Assembly (NCBI GenBank): GCA_019637295.1
Contig: JAHBVX010000004.1
Coordinates: 372,001 to 436,000, forward strand
Length of the DNA stretch: 64,000 nt
From: Polyangiaceae bacterium
GTDB taxonomy: Bacteria > Myxococcota_A > Polyangia > Polyangiales > Polyangiaceae
Reading direction: 5' to 3'
Each line of letters begins with the position of its first letter. Within the stretch, counting starts at the first letter, position 1. A model generated the notes under the pieces. That model was not told the origin of the DNA, did not search any database, and worked only from the letters and a program-made list of their open reading frames with translations. Positions 41,634-52,459 of this stretch are shown here, one piece after another. The position numbers were made by a program, and so were the translations under genes.

Positions 41634-44600
41634 TCAGCTCATGTTCAGACGCCGCAGCATCTTCTGCAAGCCAAACCGAGACAGCCCCAGCAACTGCGCC
41701 GCGCGGGTCTGGTTGCCCTCGGTGCGCGCCAACGCGTCGCGGACGAGCTGACGGGACAACGCGTCGAGCCGCTGCTTCAGGTCGAAGGGGTCGGCGGGCC
41801 CCTGCCTGCCGTCCCCGGACACCTCGACGGAGAGGTGACGAGCGTCGATGCGGTCGTCCGCGAACACCAGTGCGCGACGGATTTCGTTCTCGAGTTGACG
41901 CACGTTACCTGGAAATGGATGACGAGCGAGCAGCTCCAGCGCCTCCGCGGACAGAGCTACGTCTCGCCCCGGCGCGTGCTCTCGTATGAAGTGCCTGGCC
42001 AAGAGCGCGATGTCCGCTCCCCGCTCCCGCAGCGGAGGCACCCGCAACGACACCACGTTGAGTCGATACCACAGGTCCTCGCGAAATCTCCCCGTGGCGA
42101 CTCGCTCCTCGAGGTTCGCGTGCGTCGCGCCGATCACGCGCACGTCCACCCGGTGGGAGCGCTCGCCACCCACCGGCCGAACCTCGCCGTCTTGCAGCAC
42201 ACGCAGCAGCTTCGTCTGCATGCCCACGCTCATCTCCGCGATCTCGTCCAAGAACAGCGTTCCACCGTCGGCAACGTCGAACAGCCCGGCGCGCGCGCGC
42301 GACGCGCCGGTGAACGCCCCCTTGACGTGTCCGAACAACGTGCTCTCGAGGAGCGTCTCGGGGATCGCCCCGCAGTTCTCGCTGACGAACGACCTCGGGG
42401 CGCGAGCCGAGGCTCGATGCAGCGCGCGGGCGACCAGCTCCTTGCCGCTGCCGGACTCGCCGAGCACGAGCACGGGCACGTCGGCGGGGGCCACGCGGTC
42501 GAGCAGTCGCAAGAGCTCCACCACGGCGGGGCTCTCGCCGATGATCTCGTCGAAGGCGTGGCGTGTGCCGCGACCTCGACGCTCGGCGGACAGCTCTCGA
42601 GCGGTGAACTCCAGCTCCGCCTGGCTGCGCGCGAGCTGCTGCTCGACACGGGCCTCGGCGCGGCGAGCGCGCCGAACGGCGCGTCTGAGCAGGAGCTGGT
42701 CCCGGGCGTCCGCGATGGCCACCGCGGCGAACGCTGCAATCAACCGCACCCAGCCGATCTCTCGAGGGCCAAACGCACCCCGACGAACCCGATCGTCCAG
42801 GTACACCACGCCAATCGGATCACCCCGTGCGATGAGGGGCACCGCCAGCACACTGCGCAGAGAGAGCGCGTGCACGCTCTGGTGGAGTTCGGACAACTCA
42901 CCCACGGCGTCGGTAGCCATCACGGGCTCACGCCGCTCCAGCGCTCGCTCAGCCAGCGTGCGACTCAGCGTTAGTTGCTCACCGGAGAGATCCGAGCGCG
43001 CGAGGTTGCGTGCGGCGCGTGGAACCAAGCGTCCACCGGGCGCGCGAATGAGCAAGAGCCCTCGCTCCACGCCCGTCCACAACAGCAGCGCGTCGAGCAC
43101 CTGATTGAGCAGCGGCCGGAGCTCTGCGCGACCACCGAGCGCACGCACGAGCCCCTCGACGTCGGCGATTTGCTCGGCGCCGAGCGCCGCTTCCTGAGGT
43201 ACGGAGAGCACCTGCGCCCAGGGCACGTCTCGCAGCAGCGGCAGCAGCTCCGGTGGGCTGTGCCGTGCGAGGGTGGTCACGGCGTCTCGAACGACTTGGG
43301 TGAAGCGTCGCACGCGATCGACGTCGGCCATGCGGAGCGCGAGCCGCGCGCCGTCGGAGGCGGCGTGCGCGCGCGCACCGAGCGGAGCCCGCGCGGCAAC
43401 CAAGCCCACCAGTTCGTCCAGGACGCGGTCGGGGCGCGGCGCACCCCGCTCCCGCGCGGCGACCCGGGCCCGGGCTCCCCACCAGTCGAGCCGCGCGTCG
43501 ATCGCGACCACGGCATCCAGCGCCAGCTCGTCCAGGCTCCCGATCTCGTCGGCGCTCGTGCGGCCGGAGCGGAGAGCGCGCGCCGCCACGCGCAGGCGAT
43601 CGTCGCGGGACGCTTCACCCAGCAGGATGCTCGCTCGCTCCGCGTGCTCGCCAGCCTCGCCGCTCGGGTCGAGGACGTCCGCCAACGTGAGGTGACCGAA
43701 AGCACGACAACGGGCGTCGCCGGCTTCACGGGCTCGCTCGATGGCGTCGCCCGCGGCGTCTCGGCACTGCAGCTCCGCGCCGAGCAGCGCCAGCACGCTG
43801 GCCCGGGACAACGCGGCGCGGGCTGCCTGCGCCGGCCGCCCGAGATACGTGAATAGCAGCTCGCCCCGGCGCGCCGCGCCGAGCGCCCGGCCAACGTCTC
43901 CCTGGTCGGCCGCCGCGGCCGCGACCCCGGTCAGGTACGTGGCTTCCTCCACCAGCGCGCCCGCTCGCGCGGCGTGCTCAGCGGCAAACACGAAGTGTTC
44001 GAGTGCCAGAGCACCGTCCCCCGCCGCGTGCTCGATGGTGCCGAGCACACCCTGCAGGCGCGCGCGGCTCTCCTCGTCCGCGGCCAAGACGCCGCCCGTC
44101 TCCGCGTATTCGCGCCCGCCCGGGACGTCCCCGAGCGCGAGCTGCGCCAGGGCCGCGACCTCGAGCACCTCCGCGCTGCGCGGCGCGCTGACCAGCGCGT
44201 CGGCCGCACCCCGCGCGTCCCCTCCATCGAGCGCAATGCGTGCAGCGAGCGCGAGCGCTCGGCCCGCGAGCGCGTCCGGGAGCGCTTCGGTGGGCAGCTG
44301 CAACAGGAGCTGCCGAGCTCCCTCACCATCACCGGCGCGTCTCAGGGTCTCGGCGCGCTCCAGCGTCGCCGCAGCACCCGGGAGCGCGTCGAGGAGCGAC
44401 AGTGCCCGGCCGAACTCTCCGCGCAGGCGCAGCGCTCGCGCCGTCGCCAGCACGAGGGGCGGCGACGCCTCGTCGCTGCTAGCGAGCGCTTCGCACGCCT
44501 CGAGCAGCTCGTCGTCCAGCGCGCCGCTGCCGAGGCGGAGCGCGAGTTCGACGGCATCCCGCGTGGCGGTCCCTCGCCCAACGGAGCGACGACCCAAGAG

Positions 44601-45749
44601 TTCCCCGAGCGAGAGCCGCTCGAGATCCGTGTGCGCGGCGAGCTCGACCAATCGCCTTCCGAGTGCGTCATCCGAAGACCACGCCGACTGCGGCCAAGCG
44701 CCGGCCTGCGGACCACACAGCGCCATCAGCCAGCGGGCTCGGCCCGCTGCATCCAGCTCACGCAGCGTGGGTCCCGGCTCGACGCGCGGCGCTCCGCGCA
44801 GCTCGGCGATGCGCTGGCCGGTCGACAGGGCCTCGGCCAACCACTCTCCGGGCACCCCCCCCACCTCGAGCGCGAGTCCCCGATGGCGAGCGCTGCGCAC
44901 GAGCTCTCGGCGCCGGACCGCGAGGTACGCTTGCTCGACTCGCTCGGGGCCTTGATGGCTAGCCGGCTCGTCCAGCGCTTGGATCGCGCGACGCACGACC
45001 CAGGCGGCACCAGGTCGTGCACGCGGCGAAGGCGCCAGCAGCGCGCGCACGATGGCAGACACGGCGGAGGATCCTCGAAGCGCGGCGAAGGCCTGCGCGG
45101 GCGCGCTCTCTTTCGTCAGCTGCGGAAACGCGAGCTCCGCCAGGGTCAGCCCGAGCGCCCACAGATCGCGAGCGCGCCCGTCGCTGCCAGCCTGCGTGGT
45201 GACCTCGGGAGCCAAATAGCGCGGCGTCCCCCCGGTCGGGTGCCGCGCCCCCAGCTCGTCTCCAAGTCCCAGGTCGACCAAGTACGCGCGCTCGGCGCCC
45301 ACGATGACGTTGGCGGGCTTGACGTCACCGTGTTGTACGGCCGTCGCGTGCAGCGCCGCGAGCGCCTGCCCAACGTCGCGAGCGACGCGGAGCGCGACTC
45401 GCTCACGCTCCCGCGCGGCCACCTGCAGCGTCGCGGCTGTCGGCCCCTCGCACCAGGAGAGCACGAGCATCGCCCGGCCGGCGTGGGAGCCGAGCTCACC
45501 GGGGCTGCCCGGCGGCACGCGGCCCACCTCCAGTAGGCGGGCGACTCCAGGAGAGCGGACCAGCCACAGCCGCTCGGCTTCGTCGGCCAGCACCCGGTCC
45601 CAGGCCGGGGCTCGAGCAACCTTGAGCGCGACGCTGTCCCCCCCCAGCCGCGCCTCGAACACGGCGCTGCTGCCGCCCTCGCCCACGAGCCGGAGCGTCT
45701 CCGGGGTTCCGGCTGCCAACTTTGCTGCTACCCCGCCCGCTGAAAACAC
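41634..45749 (-). CDS. Protein kinase-TPR-GAF-sigma54 activator fusion regulator
   Basis: 1371 residues from a GTG. Residues about 15-270 are a Ser/Thr kinase-like domain ([27 protein letters not shown] replaces HRD and DLG replaces DFG). About 390-740 is alpha-helical TPR-like. About 880-1020 is a GAF domain, then a short coiled coil. About 1080-1300 is the AAA+ sigma54 activator domain with [14 protein letters not shown] and a Fis-type helix-turn-helix at the end ([17 protein letters not shown]). The GAFTGA loop is intact, so it should activate RpoN-dependent promoters. Such fusions are typical of large myxobacterial genomes and are thought to link kinase or ligand signals to sigma54 transcription. 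Targets unknown. Confidence 0.92.
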   Translation of the reverse strand: MFSAGGVAAKLAAGTPETLRLVGEGGSSAVFEARLGGDSVALKVARAPAWDRVLADEAERLWLVRSPGVARLLEVGRVPPGSPGELGSHAGRAMLVLSWCEGPTAATLQVAARERERVALRVARDVGQALAALHATAVQHGDVKPANVIVGAERAYLVDLGLGDELGARHPTGGTPRYLAPEVTTQAGSDGRARDLWALGLTLAELAFPQLTKESAPAQAFAALRGSSAVSAIVRALLAPSPRARPGAAWVVRRAIQALDEPASHQGPERVEQAYLAVRRRELVRSARHRGLALEVGGVPGEWLAEALSTGQRIAELRGAPRVEPGPTLRELDAAGRARWLMALCGPQAGAWPQSAWSSDDALGRRLVELAAHTDLERLSLGELLGRRSVGRGTATRDAVELALRLGSGALDDELLEACEALASSDEASPPLVLATARALRLRGEFGRALSLLDALPGAAATLERAETLRRAGDGEGARQLLLQLPTEALPDALAGRALALAARIALDGGDARGAADALVSAPRSAEVLEVAALAQLALGDVPGGREYAETGGVLAADEESRARLQGVLGTIEHAAGDGALALEHFVFAAEHAARAGALVEEATYLTGVAAAAADQGDVGRALGAARRGELLFTYLGRPAQAARAALSRASVLALLGAELQCRDAAGDAIERAREAGDARCRAFGHLTLADVLDPSGEAGEHAERASILLGEASRDDRLRVAARALRSGRTSADEIGSLDELALDAVVAIDARLDWWGARARVAARERGAPRPDRVLDELVGLVAARAPLGARAHAASDGARLALRMADVDRVRRFTQVVRDAVTTLARHSPPELLPLLRDVPWAQVLSVPQEAALGAEQIADVEGLVRALGGRAELRPLLNQVLDALLLWTGVERGLLLIRAPGGRLVPRAARNLARSDLSGEQLTLSRTLAERALERREPVMATDAVGELSELHQSVHALSLRSVLAVPLIARGDPIGVVYLDDRVRRGAFGPREIGWVRLIAAFAAVAIADARDQLLLRRAVRRARRAEARVEQQLARSQAELEFTARELSAERRGRGTRHAFDEIIGESPAVVELLRLLDRVAPADVPVLVLGESGSGKELVARALHRASARAPRSFVSENCGAIPETLLESTLFGHVKGAFTGASRARAGLFDVADGGTLFLDEIAEMSVGMQTKLLRVLQDGEVRPVGGERSHRVDVRVIGATHANLEERVATGRFREDLWYRLNVVSLRVPPLRERGADIALLARHFIREHAPGRDVALSAEALELLARHPFPGNVRQLENEIRRALVFADDRIDARHLSVEVSGDGRQGPADPFDLKQRLDALSRQLVRDALARTEGNQTRAAQLLGLSRFGLQKMLRRLNMS

Positions 45750-45779
45750 CCTCGTACTATGGCATGATGAAGGCTCTAG

Positions 45780-47264
45780 TCAACGCTGTTGGCGCCGTGT
45801 CCGGCGGTGCAGAGCGAACGCTGCTCCCAGCACGGCCAGCCATGCCGCTCCACCTCCGGGGGTCGGCACCGCGCCGAGCCGGCAGCTGCAGCTCGAATCG
45901 TGCGCGGCATCGGCCGGACCAGCCCCGTTCCCCGGCCCCCCACCTGCGGCGCAGTCCGGGATGCCCGGACCGTTGCCCCCCTCCCAAGTCGCGGGCGTCG
46001 CGACGGCATACAGGTTGTGGAGCAGCATGAAGTCCTGGCCGTTGTAGCGCATGCCCTCGCTGTTCGGCTCCCCGGCGTAGGCGGAGTCCTTCCCGCGGAT
46101 GAAGCGGTTCGAGCTGCTGAAGCCATGAACCGCAGGCCCTGCGGGCTTGGGAGAGGCGAAGTCCGCTTGCTGCGGCACCTCGTCGAGCATCGCTCGAGCG
46201 CGCGCGTTCAAGGCGGCGCCCGTGCGACAGAACCCTTCCGCCTCGTCCGCGAACAGAGCGCGGTGTAGCAGGGGGTACAGGGGCCAGTCCTCTTTCTGCG
46301 CGAGCACCCCCAGCGCGTCCGCTGTCTCGCTACCCCAGCCGTTTCCCGTCGCCGCGATGGCCATGGCCATGTGCAGGTTGTCCTCGTCGATGTACGGGAG
46401 AAAATTCGGATCCTTGGCCAGCTCCCACGCATTCAGGAGCGGCTCGACGGTGTCGGGCACGAACGCGCCGTCGGTGATGAACCCAAGCGTCAATCGCGTT
46501 CCACCGGAGTAACCCGACGCGAGCGGACCGCGATTGACCGCACGGTCCTCGCACGCGGGATTGCGGATCACCCACTCGGTCCTGGAGATGTGCTCGCCGA
46601 TGCGCGTCGCCTGGACGACGGCCCACTGCCGTAGGCCCTTGCTCTGGTGCGTGAGCGTGTCGGGGATGAATCGCTTGACGAGGGCGAGGCCCAAGAGCAC
46701 GTGGTACACTTGGTCCTGACTCATCTCCTTGTTGGTCAGAACGGGATCGATGAAGTCGGACTGGGTGGACGTCATCGGAGGGAAGTACTGATGGAACCCG
46801 TCGGGCACGTCGTCGCGTAGGAAGAAGCCGTTGAGCGCCGGTGCGGAGCTGCAGGGCGGCGGAAACGATGCGTCCGCGACCAGATCCAGACGCTCGAGCG
46901 CGGTGAGGGCCTCGTACAGCTCCTCGACGGTCTGCGTGGCTCGCCCCACGTTGCCGGCGTGGGCTCCCGGGAACGTCGCCGGCTCCGTGAGCAGGTGGTA
47001 CTCCGTCGCCAGGATGCCGAGGTACCAACCCAGCCGAATGGTGCTGTCCGCCCACTTGATGAAGCCGTGAATTCCGTTGCGCTCGACGGCGGGCTGCCCT
47101 TGGCCGGGGCCCGTGCCGCGCACCGTGAACTCGGTCAGCATGCGCTCCCGCGCGTGCCAGTACTTGGTCAGGTTCTCTTGGGTGGTGTCTGCGCTGGCGA
47201 TGCCAGTCCCCGCCAGGCAGGCTAGCACGGTGGCGGTGAGAGAAATTCGGCGACAAATGGGCAT
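45780..47264 (-). CDS. Secreted MYXO-CTERM protein of unknown function
   Basis: 494 residues from the ATG at 47264; ATG 47282 would add six residues. A signal peptide (ISLTATVLACLAGTGIASA) precedes a mostly helical body of about 430 residues with YWHARERMLTEF, GIHGFIKWADS and IDEDNLHMAMAIAATGNGWG, which I cannot assign to a family. The tail has a proline/glycine-rich stretch, then SCSCRLGA, a hydrophobic helix and RRTRRQQR: a MYXO-CTERM anchor and processing signal. The protein should be exposed on the cell surface. The divergent gap to xdhC (47265-47364) must hold both promoters. The sigma54 activator gene begins 30 bases downstream. Confidence 0.75.
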   Translation of the reverse strand: MPICRRISLTATVLACLAGTGIASADTTQENLTKYWHARERMLTEFTVRGTGPGQGQPAVERNGIHGFIKWADSTIRLGWYLGILATEYHLLTEPATFPGAHAGNVGRATQTVEELYEALTALERLDLVADASFPPPCSSAPALNGFFLRDDVPDGFHQYFPPMTSTQSDFIDPVLTNKEMSQDQVYHVLLGLALVKRFIPDTLTHQSKGLRQWAVVQATRIGEHISRTEWVIRNPACEDRAVNRGPLASGYSGGTRLTLGFITDGAFVPDTVEPLLNAWELAKDPNFLPYIDEDNLHMAMAIAATGNGWGSETADALGVLAQKEDWPLYPLLHRALFADEAEGFCRTGAALNARARAMLDEVPQQADFASPKPAGPAVHGFSSSNRFIRGKDSAYAGEPNSEGMRYNGQDFMLLHNLYAVATPATWEGGNGPGIPDCAAGGGPGNGAGPADAAHDSSCSCRLGAVPTPGGGAAWLAVLGAAFALHRRTRRQQR

Positions 47265-47364
47265 GGCAGGCGCGGTCGACATCAGGCGGAGCGCCCGAGG
47301 GCGGACCCAGGGCGCGAGTGTGAGGCAACCGCGACCGGCCGTCACGCGCTAAGCTGAGTGTCCG

Positions 47365-48228
47365 ATGCGCGACGTCACCGAGGCGCTGCTCAAGGTCCTC
47401 ACGGGCGGAGGTCGCGGCGCGCTCGCCACGGTCGTGCGCACGACTGGTTCGACACCGCAGCGCCCTGGGGCTCGAATGCTGCAGCTGCCGGATGGCAGCA
47501 GTGTCGGCACGATCGGAGGCGGAGCGGTCGAGGCGAAGGTGCTGTCTGCGCTGGCGAGCTGCCGCGAGAGCGGGCGGCCTGAGCTGATGGATCTCGACTT
47601 GGGTCGCGACCTGGGCATGTGCTGCGGAGGAAACATGGTCGTCTTCGTCGAACCCGTGCAGAGCGAGCAGCGACTACTGATCTTCGGTGCGGGCCATGTG
47701 GCCCGCGCCACGGCCACGATCGCCGAGACCGTGGGGTTCTCCGTCACCGTGATCGATGATCGCGAGGAGCTCAACAGCGCCGAACGATTCCCCACGGCCG
47801 AACGCCTCCTCGCCGAACCGGCCGAAGCTGCAGCGCGACTCGCACCCCGGTCGGAAGACTGGTTGCTCATCGTCACCCACGACCATCGGTTGGACGAAGA
47901 GGCGCTGCGCACCTACGCGAGCTTGCCGCATCGCTACCTGGGCATGATCGGCAGCCGTCGCAAGACATTCCGCATCTTGCAGCGGCTCGCCGCGCGCGGA
48001 CCGGTCCCCGCGCTCGACCGGGTGTACGCGCCGGTCGGGCTGGATCTCGGCGCGGTGAGCCCGGAGGAGATCGCCGTCAGCATCGTGGCGGAGCTCGTGG
48101 CTCTGCGTCACGGCAAGAGGCCCGCTCACCTGCGCGTGGTCGACGCGCCGGAGGTGGCACGGCTCCTCGAACGCGCCGGCGCGCGCGACGTGACAGCGCC
48201 ACCCGCAGGAGATACGTTCGAGCCGTGA
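47365..48228 (+). CDS. xdhC: XdhC family molybdenum cofactor insertion/sulfuration factor
   Basis: 287 residues. The N-terminal domain has ALATVVRTTGSTPQRPGARM and GTIGGGAVEAKV, plus the conserved cysteine pair in GMCCGG; the C-terminal Rossmann-like XdhC_C domain has IFGAGHVARA and THDHRLDEEAL, then GMIGSRRK. XdhC binds molybdenum cofactor, promotes its sulfuration and hands it to xanthine dehydrogenase. It precedes, on the same strand, the xdhA and xdhB genes, although those are interrupted by other genes. Its stop overlaps the next gene's GTG by 4 bases. Confidence 0.92.
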   Translation: MRDVTEALLKVLTGGGRGALATVVRTTGSTPQRPGARMLQLPDGSSVGTIGGGAVEAKVLSALASCRESGRPELMDLDLGRDLGMCCGGNMVVFVEPVQSEQRLLIFGAGHVARATATIAETVGFSVTVIDDREELNSAERFPTAERLLAEPAEAAARLAPRSEDWLLIVTHDHRLDEEALRTYASLPHRYLGMIGSRRKTFRILQRLAARGPVPALDRVYAPVGLDLGAVSPEEIAVSIVAELVALRHGKRPAHLRVVDAPEVARLLERAGARDVTAPPAGDTFEP

Positions 48229-50195
48229 GACGGCCCTTCGGCAACCGCGGCGGACCCCCCGAGCCGATCGGCGGTGATCCAGACGACGGGCCTACGGTGC
48301 AAGTGCTCGTGCCCCAGGGCGGTCAGGCGCGGGTGCTCTCCGGCTTGGGCCTGCCGAGCTTCGCCTCCGACAACGGCCCCGAGACGCTGACCCGGCCCCT
48401 GCCGCGCTTCGGTGAGTCGAGCTCGGATCTCTTTCCGCGAGCCGGAGCGGACTTCGACGCCGCGCAGACGCTCCGGCGTCCACCGACGTCACCGGCCGTG
48501 CCAGCGGCGGGGGCCCTCGAGCCCGGAGACTGGGGTGACACGTGGACGCTGCCGCGTTCGACGACCCCACGGGCGGCACCGCCGCCGCCGCCCCGCATCC
48601 CCAGCCGTGGCGCGAGCGGCTCCCTGCCTCCACTGCCGATGCCGCCGGCAGCCGGCCTCGCGCAGCTCCCAGGCCCAGCCCGCTTGCCGTCGCCGCTCGC
48701 TCCCCCCAGGCCCGTCCCAGCTCCGTTCGAGACCGCCGAGTTCCCGCCGGCGAAGAGCGAGCCGTTTCCGTTGCTGGACGCGCGCCGCCAGCTCGGAAGT
48801 CTCGCGGCGCCCAGGCCCCGCGAGCATGACCCCGAGATCGAGGTGCGAGGCGACCTGTTGGTCGACCCGGATCCAAGTCCAATGGCGGCCGTGCGACCAA
48901 CCCCGCCCGCGCCGGCCGAGAGGGCACCCTTGGCGCGAACGCCGCTCGCGCCGACGGAGCCCGCAGCCCACCGCGCGGCTCCGGCCTTCGTCCCCAAGGG
49001 CAGCATCGCGCCGCCGGGCCCGGCCATGGCGCTCGGCGAGTCACCCGTGGTCGAGTACCTGCGAGCACGTCCGCCGCTGCGTGCCGCGCTGATCGGGATG
49101 GCCGCGGCGGTCACCATCGGCGCCGCGGCTGCTTTGGTCCTACTGCTGGCGCTAGGCCGTGGGGAGTCAGACGCCGCCAACGTGCCTGCAGCCAGCACCG
49201 CCGCCGCACCAGCGCCGAGCGCCCCAATCACCTCCGCGCCCACGTGCGTGGCGAACCACGCGCCGGTGCGTTTGGCGGGCGAGCTCGAGCCCAACGTGCA
49301 GCTGCAGGCGTCCCGCGCGCCAGGGCTCACGCAGGTCGCGGTGGGCGCCGCTCGCGCTCGCCATGTCGCGCTGGGTCTGGTCGTCGACACGCAGACGCTT
49401 CGAGCAGAGACTCGGCTGGAGCAGAGCACGCAGCGACCCGTGGTGCGGGTCACTCCGCTGACGGATCGCTCCCCGGTGACCTTCGCCGTGGATCACGACG
49501 AGTCGCGGGCAACACTGCTGCGCAGCGTGCCCTCGAGCCGGAGCTTCCGCATCGGCATGAGCAGCACCGGCGTGGTGCGCGTGGAGGAGAGGCGGGAGCC
49601 CAGCGTCGTCTGGCCCATGGCGGGGCGGACCACCACCGAGCCTCGCTTCGCCGTGCTGGAAGACGGGGGCTACGCGGTGGCGTTTCGGGCCGGCGGCGAC
49701 GCGATGCTCGGCATGTTGGCGCCGAACGGCTCTCGCGAGACGGACCTCGTTCGACTCGACGTCGCCGCTCGCGACGTGGGTGAGCCCGCGCTGGCCGCCA
49801 GCGACGGTCGCCTGGCGGTCGTCGTCGCCGCCCGGGGCGCGAACGAGCTATGGCGATTGTACGCCGCGCGCGCTCGCAGCGGTACCGTGCCGGGCGCGCT
49901 CGCACCGCTCGACGTCAATCCCCGGGGCGGCGAGCAGCGGCACCCGAGCATCGTGAGCCTCGGCTCGGGCTGGGTGGTGTCGTGGCTGGAGGGAACCTCC
50001 ACCACGCTCAGCTTGCGAGCGCGCGTGCTCGACGGCGAGCTCGCTCCACGCGGACCCATCCTGGAACTGTCGTCGAGCGCCATCGTGGATGCTCCGGGCG
50101 CTCTCGCCGTGCGTGGTGATCGGGTGCTGTCAGTGTTCGCGCGCCGCAACGGGCCCGTGACCGAGCTCTGGGGCGCCGTGCTCACCTGTCACTGA
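48225..50195 (+). CDS. Single-pass membrane protein with propeller-like periplasmic domain (paralogue 2)
   Basis: 656 residues from a GTG overlapping the xdhC stop. A long cytoplasmic part (about 1-275) is rich in Pro, Ala and Arg with no recognised domain. A membrane helix lies at about 286-309 (IGMAAAVTIGAAAALVLLLAL). The C-terminal part (about 340-656) carries repeated beta-strand blocks (AVLEDGGYAVAFRAGG, AVVVAARGANELW, SIVSLGSGWVVSWLEG) ending TELWGAVLTCH. The layout and ending match the protein at 35194, so the two are paralogues; the longer disordered N-terminus is the main difference. Its position in the xdh set is not explained. Function unknown. Confidence 0.7.
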   Translation: MRRPFGNRGGPPEPIGGDPDDGPTVQVLVPQGGQARVLSGLGLPSFASDNGPETLTRPLPRFGESSSDLFPRAGADFDAAQTLRRPPTSPAVPAAGALEPGDWGDTWTLPRSTTPRAAPPPPPRIPSRGASGSLPPLPMPPAAGLAQLPGPARLPSPLAPPRPVPAPFETAEFPPAKSEPFPLLDARRQLGSLAAPRPREHDPEIEVRGDLLVDPDPSPMAAVRPTPPAPAERAPLARTPLAPTEPAAHRAAPAFVPKGSIAPPGPAMALGESPVVEYLRARPPLRAALIGMAAAVTIGAAAALVLLLALGRGESDAANVPAASTAAAPAPSAPITSAPTCVANHAPVRLAGELEPNVQLQASRAPGLTQVAVGAARARHVALGLVVDTQTLRAETRLEQSTQRPVVRVTPLTDRSPVTFAVDHDESRATLLRSVPSSRSFRIGMSSTGVVRVEERREPSVVWPMAGRTTTEPRFAVLEDGGYAVAFRAGGDAMLGMLAPNGSRETDLVRLDVAARDVGEPALAASDGRLAVVVAARGANELWRLYAARARSGTVPGALAPLDVNPRGGEQRHPSIVSLGSGWVVSWLEGTSTTLSLRARVLDGELAPRGPILELSSSAIVDAPGALAVRGDRVLSVFARRNGPVTELWGAVLTCH

Positions 50196-50274
50196 GCGCG
50201 CGCTGCCCCCGCGCTACTCTCGTTTCTGCGCTGGGCAAGCGCGCGCCCAGTCGCTACCATGCTCGCCACGTCTC

Positions 50275-51663
50275 ATGACCTCTTTCCTGCTCAATGGTCA
50301 ACGCGTGCAGGTCGGCGCACAGGACGCTCACCTCTCTCTACTGCAGTTTCTTCGAGAGCGAGGCCTGACGGGGACCAAGGAAGGATGCGCCGAAGGCGAG
50401 TGCGGCGCCTGCGCCGTGGTCCTGCTGCGCAGAGACGCCCGGGGCCTTCTGCGCTACGAGCCCGTCAACAGCTGCCTGCTCCTGACGGGCTCCGTGGTCG
50501 ATCACGAAGTGTTGACCGTCGAGGGCGTCGCCGACGCGGGGCGTCTGCACCCCGTTCAATCCGCCATGGTCGAGCTGGGCGGCTCGCAGTGCGGCTACTG
50601 CACGCCAGGCTTCGTCATGAGCCTGTTCGCGGAGTACTACCGTCCCGATCGGGTTGGCTATGATCCCGAGGCCATCAGCGGCAATCTATGCCGATGTACG
50701 GGGTACCGCCCGATCCGCGCCGTGGCGGAGGCCCTCGGCACACCTGACGGCGCAGACCCGCGGCAGCGGCGCTTGCAGCTCGCACCCCCAGCGCTCGGGA
50801 GCGTGTCGCTCGAAGGAGCGCGCAGCTTCCATCGCCCGTGCTCGCTCGACGAGGTGTTCGCGATGCTCGAGCGGCGGCCGGACATCGCCATCACGAGCGG
50901 CGGCTCGGACTTGGTGGTCGAGATGAACCAGCGTCACCGTAGGTTCGATGCGGTGCTCTCGCTGGAGAACGTGACCGAGCTCCGTGGCATGGCGTGGACG
51001 GCTGATTCGCTGCGCATCGGCGCGAGCAACACGCTGACCGAGCTCGAACCCGTGATCGCCGGGAAGGTGCCGATCCTCGAGCAAATGCTGCCGTTGTTCT
51101 CGTCGCGGCTCGTGCGCAATCGCGCCACCCTCGGCGGCAACCTGGGCACGGCTTCTCCCATCGGAGACAGCCCTCCAGCGTTGCTGGCGCTCGACGCGTC
51201 GCTCGAGTTGGTCAGCGCCGCTGCCACCCGTCGCGTACCCCTCGCGGACTTCTTTCTCGGGTACCGCAAGACCGCTCTCGCGCCGGGCGAGTTGATCGCC
51301 GCGGTGCTGATCCCGCTACCCTTGCCGGAGGTCCAGCGCTTCTACAAAGTGAGCAAGCGCGTGCTGGATGACATATCCACCGTCGCAGCTGGGTTCTCGT
51401 TGCGACGCGGGACCGACGGTCGAGTCGAGAGCGCTCGCCTCGCCTACGGTGGCGTAGCGGCGACGCCAGTGCGCGCCCACGCCGCCGAAGACGCCTTGGT
51501 CGGCCGCCCCTTCGACGACGAGGCAGAAGCTCGAGTTCGCCCCCTGCTCGAAGGGGCCTTCGCGCCGCTCGACGACCACCGCGGCAGCGCCGACTACCGG
51601 CGCGCCATGGTCGTGGAGCTGTTCTCGAAATTCCGCTTCGATACGAGCGCTCAGCTCACCTGA
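50275..51663 (+). CDS. xdhA: Xanthine dehydrogenase small subunit (2Fe-2S and FAD)
   Basis: 462 residues. The first plant-type 2Fe-2S cluster has Cys38, Cys43, Cys46 and Cys67; the second has CGYC and CRC (GNLCRCTGYRPI). The FAD domain from about residue 175 has ITSGGSDLVVEMNQ and LGGNLGTASPIGD. The subunit passes electrons from the molybdenum site to NAD+. It is the expected partner of XdhB at 54032, but the two genes lie 2.4 kb apart, which is unusual. Its last 13 bases overlap the convergent hydrolase gene. Confidence 0.95.
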   Translation: MTSFLLNGQRVQVGAQDAHLSLLQFLRERGLTGTKEGCAEGECGACAVVLLRRDARGLLRYEPVNSCLLLTGSVVDHEVLTVEGVADAGRLHPVQSAMVELGGSQCGYCTPGFVMSLFAEYYRPDRVGYDPEAISGNLCRCTGYRPIRAVAEALGTPDGADPRQRRLQLAPPALGSVSLEGARSFHRPCSLDEVFAMLERRPDIAITSGGSDLVVEMNQRHRRFDAVLSLENVTELRGMAWTADSLRIGASNTLTELEPVIAGKVPILEQMLPLFSSRLVRNRATLGGNLGTASPIGDSPPALLALDASLELVSAAATRRVPLADFFLGYRKTALAPGELIAAVLIPLPLPEVQRFYKVSKRVLDDISTVAAGFSLRRGTDGRVESARLAYGGVAATPVRAHAAEDALVGRPFDDEAEARVRPLLEGAFAPLDDHRGSADYRRAMVVELFSKFRFDTSAQLT

Positions 51664-52457
51664 GCGCAGACGATGTCGAGCAAGCCCGGCAAGTTGTCCG
51701 CGTGGACCCAGTGACCAGCGCGGGCGAGGGTATGCAGGCTGACGTCGCCGCGCCGGGCCAACCGCTCGAGGGTCGCCAGCTCAGCGTCGCTGTAGCGTTC
51801 GCCGCGCTCGGCGCGTACGACATGAACGTGGGGCCCACCCTGCCGGCGCTCGAGCTCCGAGAGCAGGTCGATGGCGAAGTAGTCGTCCGTTAGCGCCTCG
51901 ATCTGCGCGAGGTCGAACACCCACTCGTAGCCCTGCTCGGCGCGCGCGAGGTTGGTGGTCATCCACTCCGCGAGCCGCTCGGTCAGGCCTAAGCCGACGA
52001 GCGACCGCAGCACGTCACCACGCTCCGCTGCGGGCATGGGCACGCGCGCGAGCGCGCGCATCACCTCGCCGACATCGGCTCGGCGACGCCACTCGGGATC
52101 CGTCCCGAGCGACGAATCGAGCAGCCACACGGCCTCCACGGACGGTCGCTGTTTGCCGACCTCGAAGGCGACCTTGCCGCCGAAGGAGTGGCCGATGACC
52201 ACATCTACCGGGAGGCCAGCCAACGCTGCTACCACCGCGCTGGCCGCCCCCGCGACCGTAGTCACCTCCCGCGCGAGCTGGCTGTGGCTGGTCTCGCCAT
52301 GGCCGGGCAGATCCAGGAGCACGGCGCTGCGGGTCGGACACCGCGCCAGGATGCCGCGCGCGAAGCTGCGAAGGTTGCGGCCCGAAGCGAGCAGGCCGTG
52401 CAAGAGCACGACGCTCCGCTGAGCGTGCTCGGGACCCAAGATGGTCGTCTTCAACAT
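51651..52457 (-). CDS. Alpha/beta hydrolase (YbfF-like esterase)
   Basis: 268 residues. HGLLASGRN holds the oxyanion motif, the nucleophile elbow is GHSFGGKVAF (Ser at about 92), an acid is probably in the region of SELERRQGGP, and the catalytic His is in RAGHWVHADN near the end. This is the profile of YbfF/abhydrolase-11-like esterases that act on thioesters or small esters. It runs opposite to xdhA and xdhB, between them. Substrate unknown. Confidence 0.85.
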   Translation of the reverse strand: MLKTTILGPEHAQRSVVLLHGLLASGRNLRSFARGILARCPTRSAVLLDLPGHGETSHSQLAREVTTVAGAASAVVAALAGLPVDVVIGHSFGGKVAFEVGKQRPSVEAVWLLDSSLGTDPEWRRRADVGEVMRALARVPMPAAERGDVLRSLVGLGLTERLAEWMTTNLARAEQGYEWVFDLAQIEALTDDYFAIDLLSELERRQGGPHVHVVRAERGERYSDAELATLERLARRGDVSLHTLARAGHWVHADNLPGLLDIVCAQVS

Positions 52458-52459
52458 GG

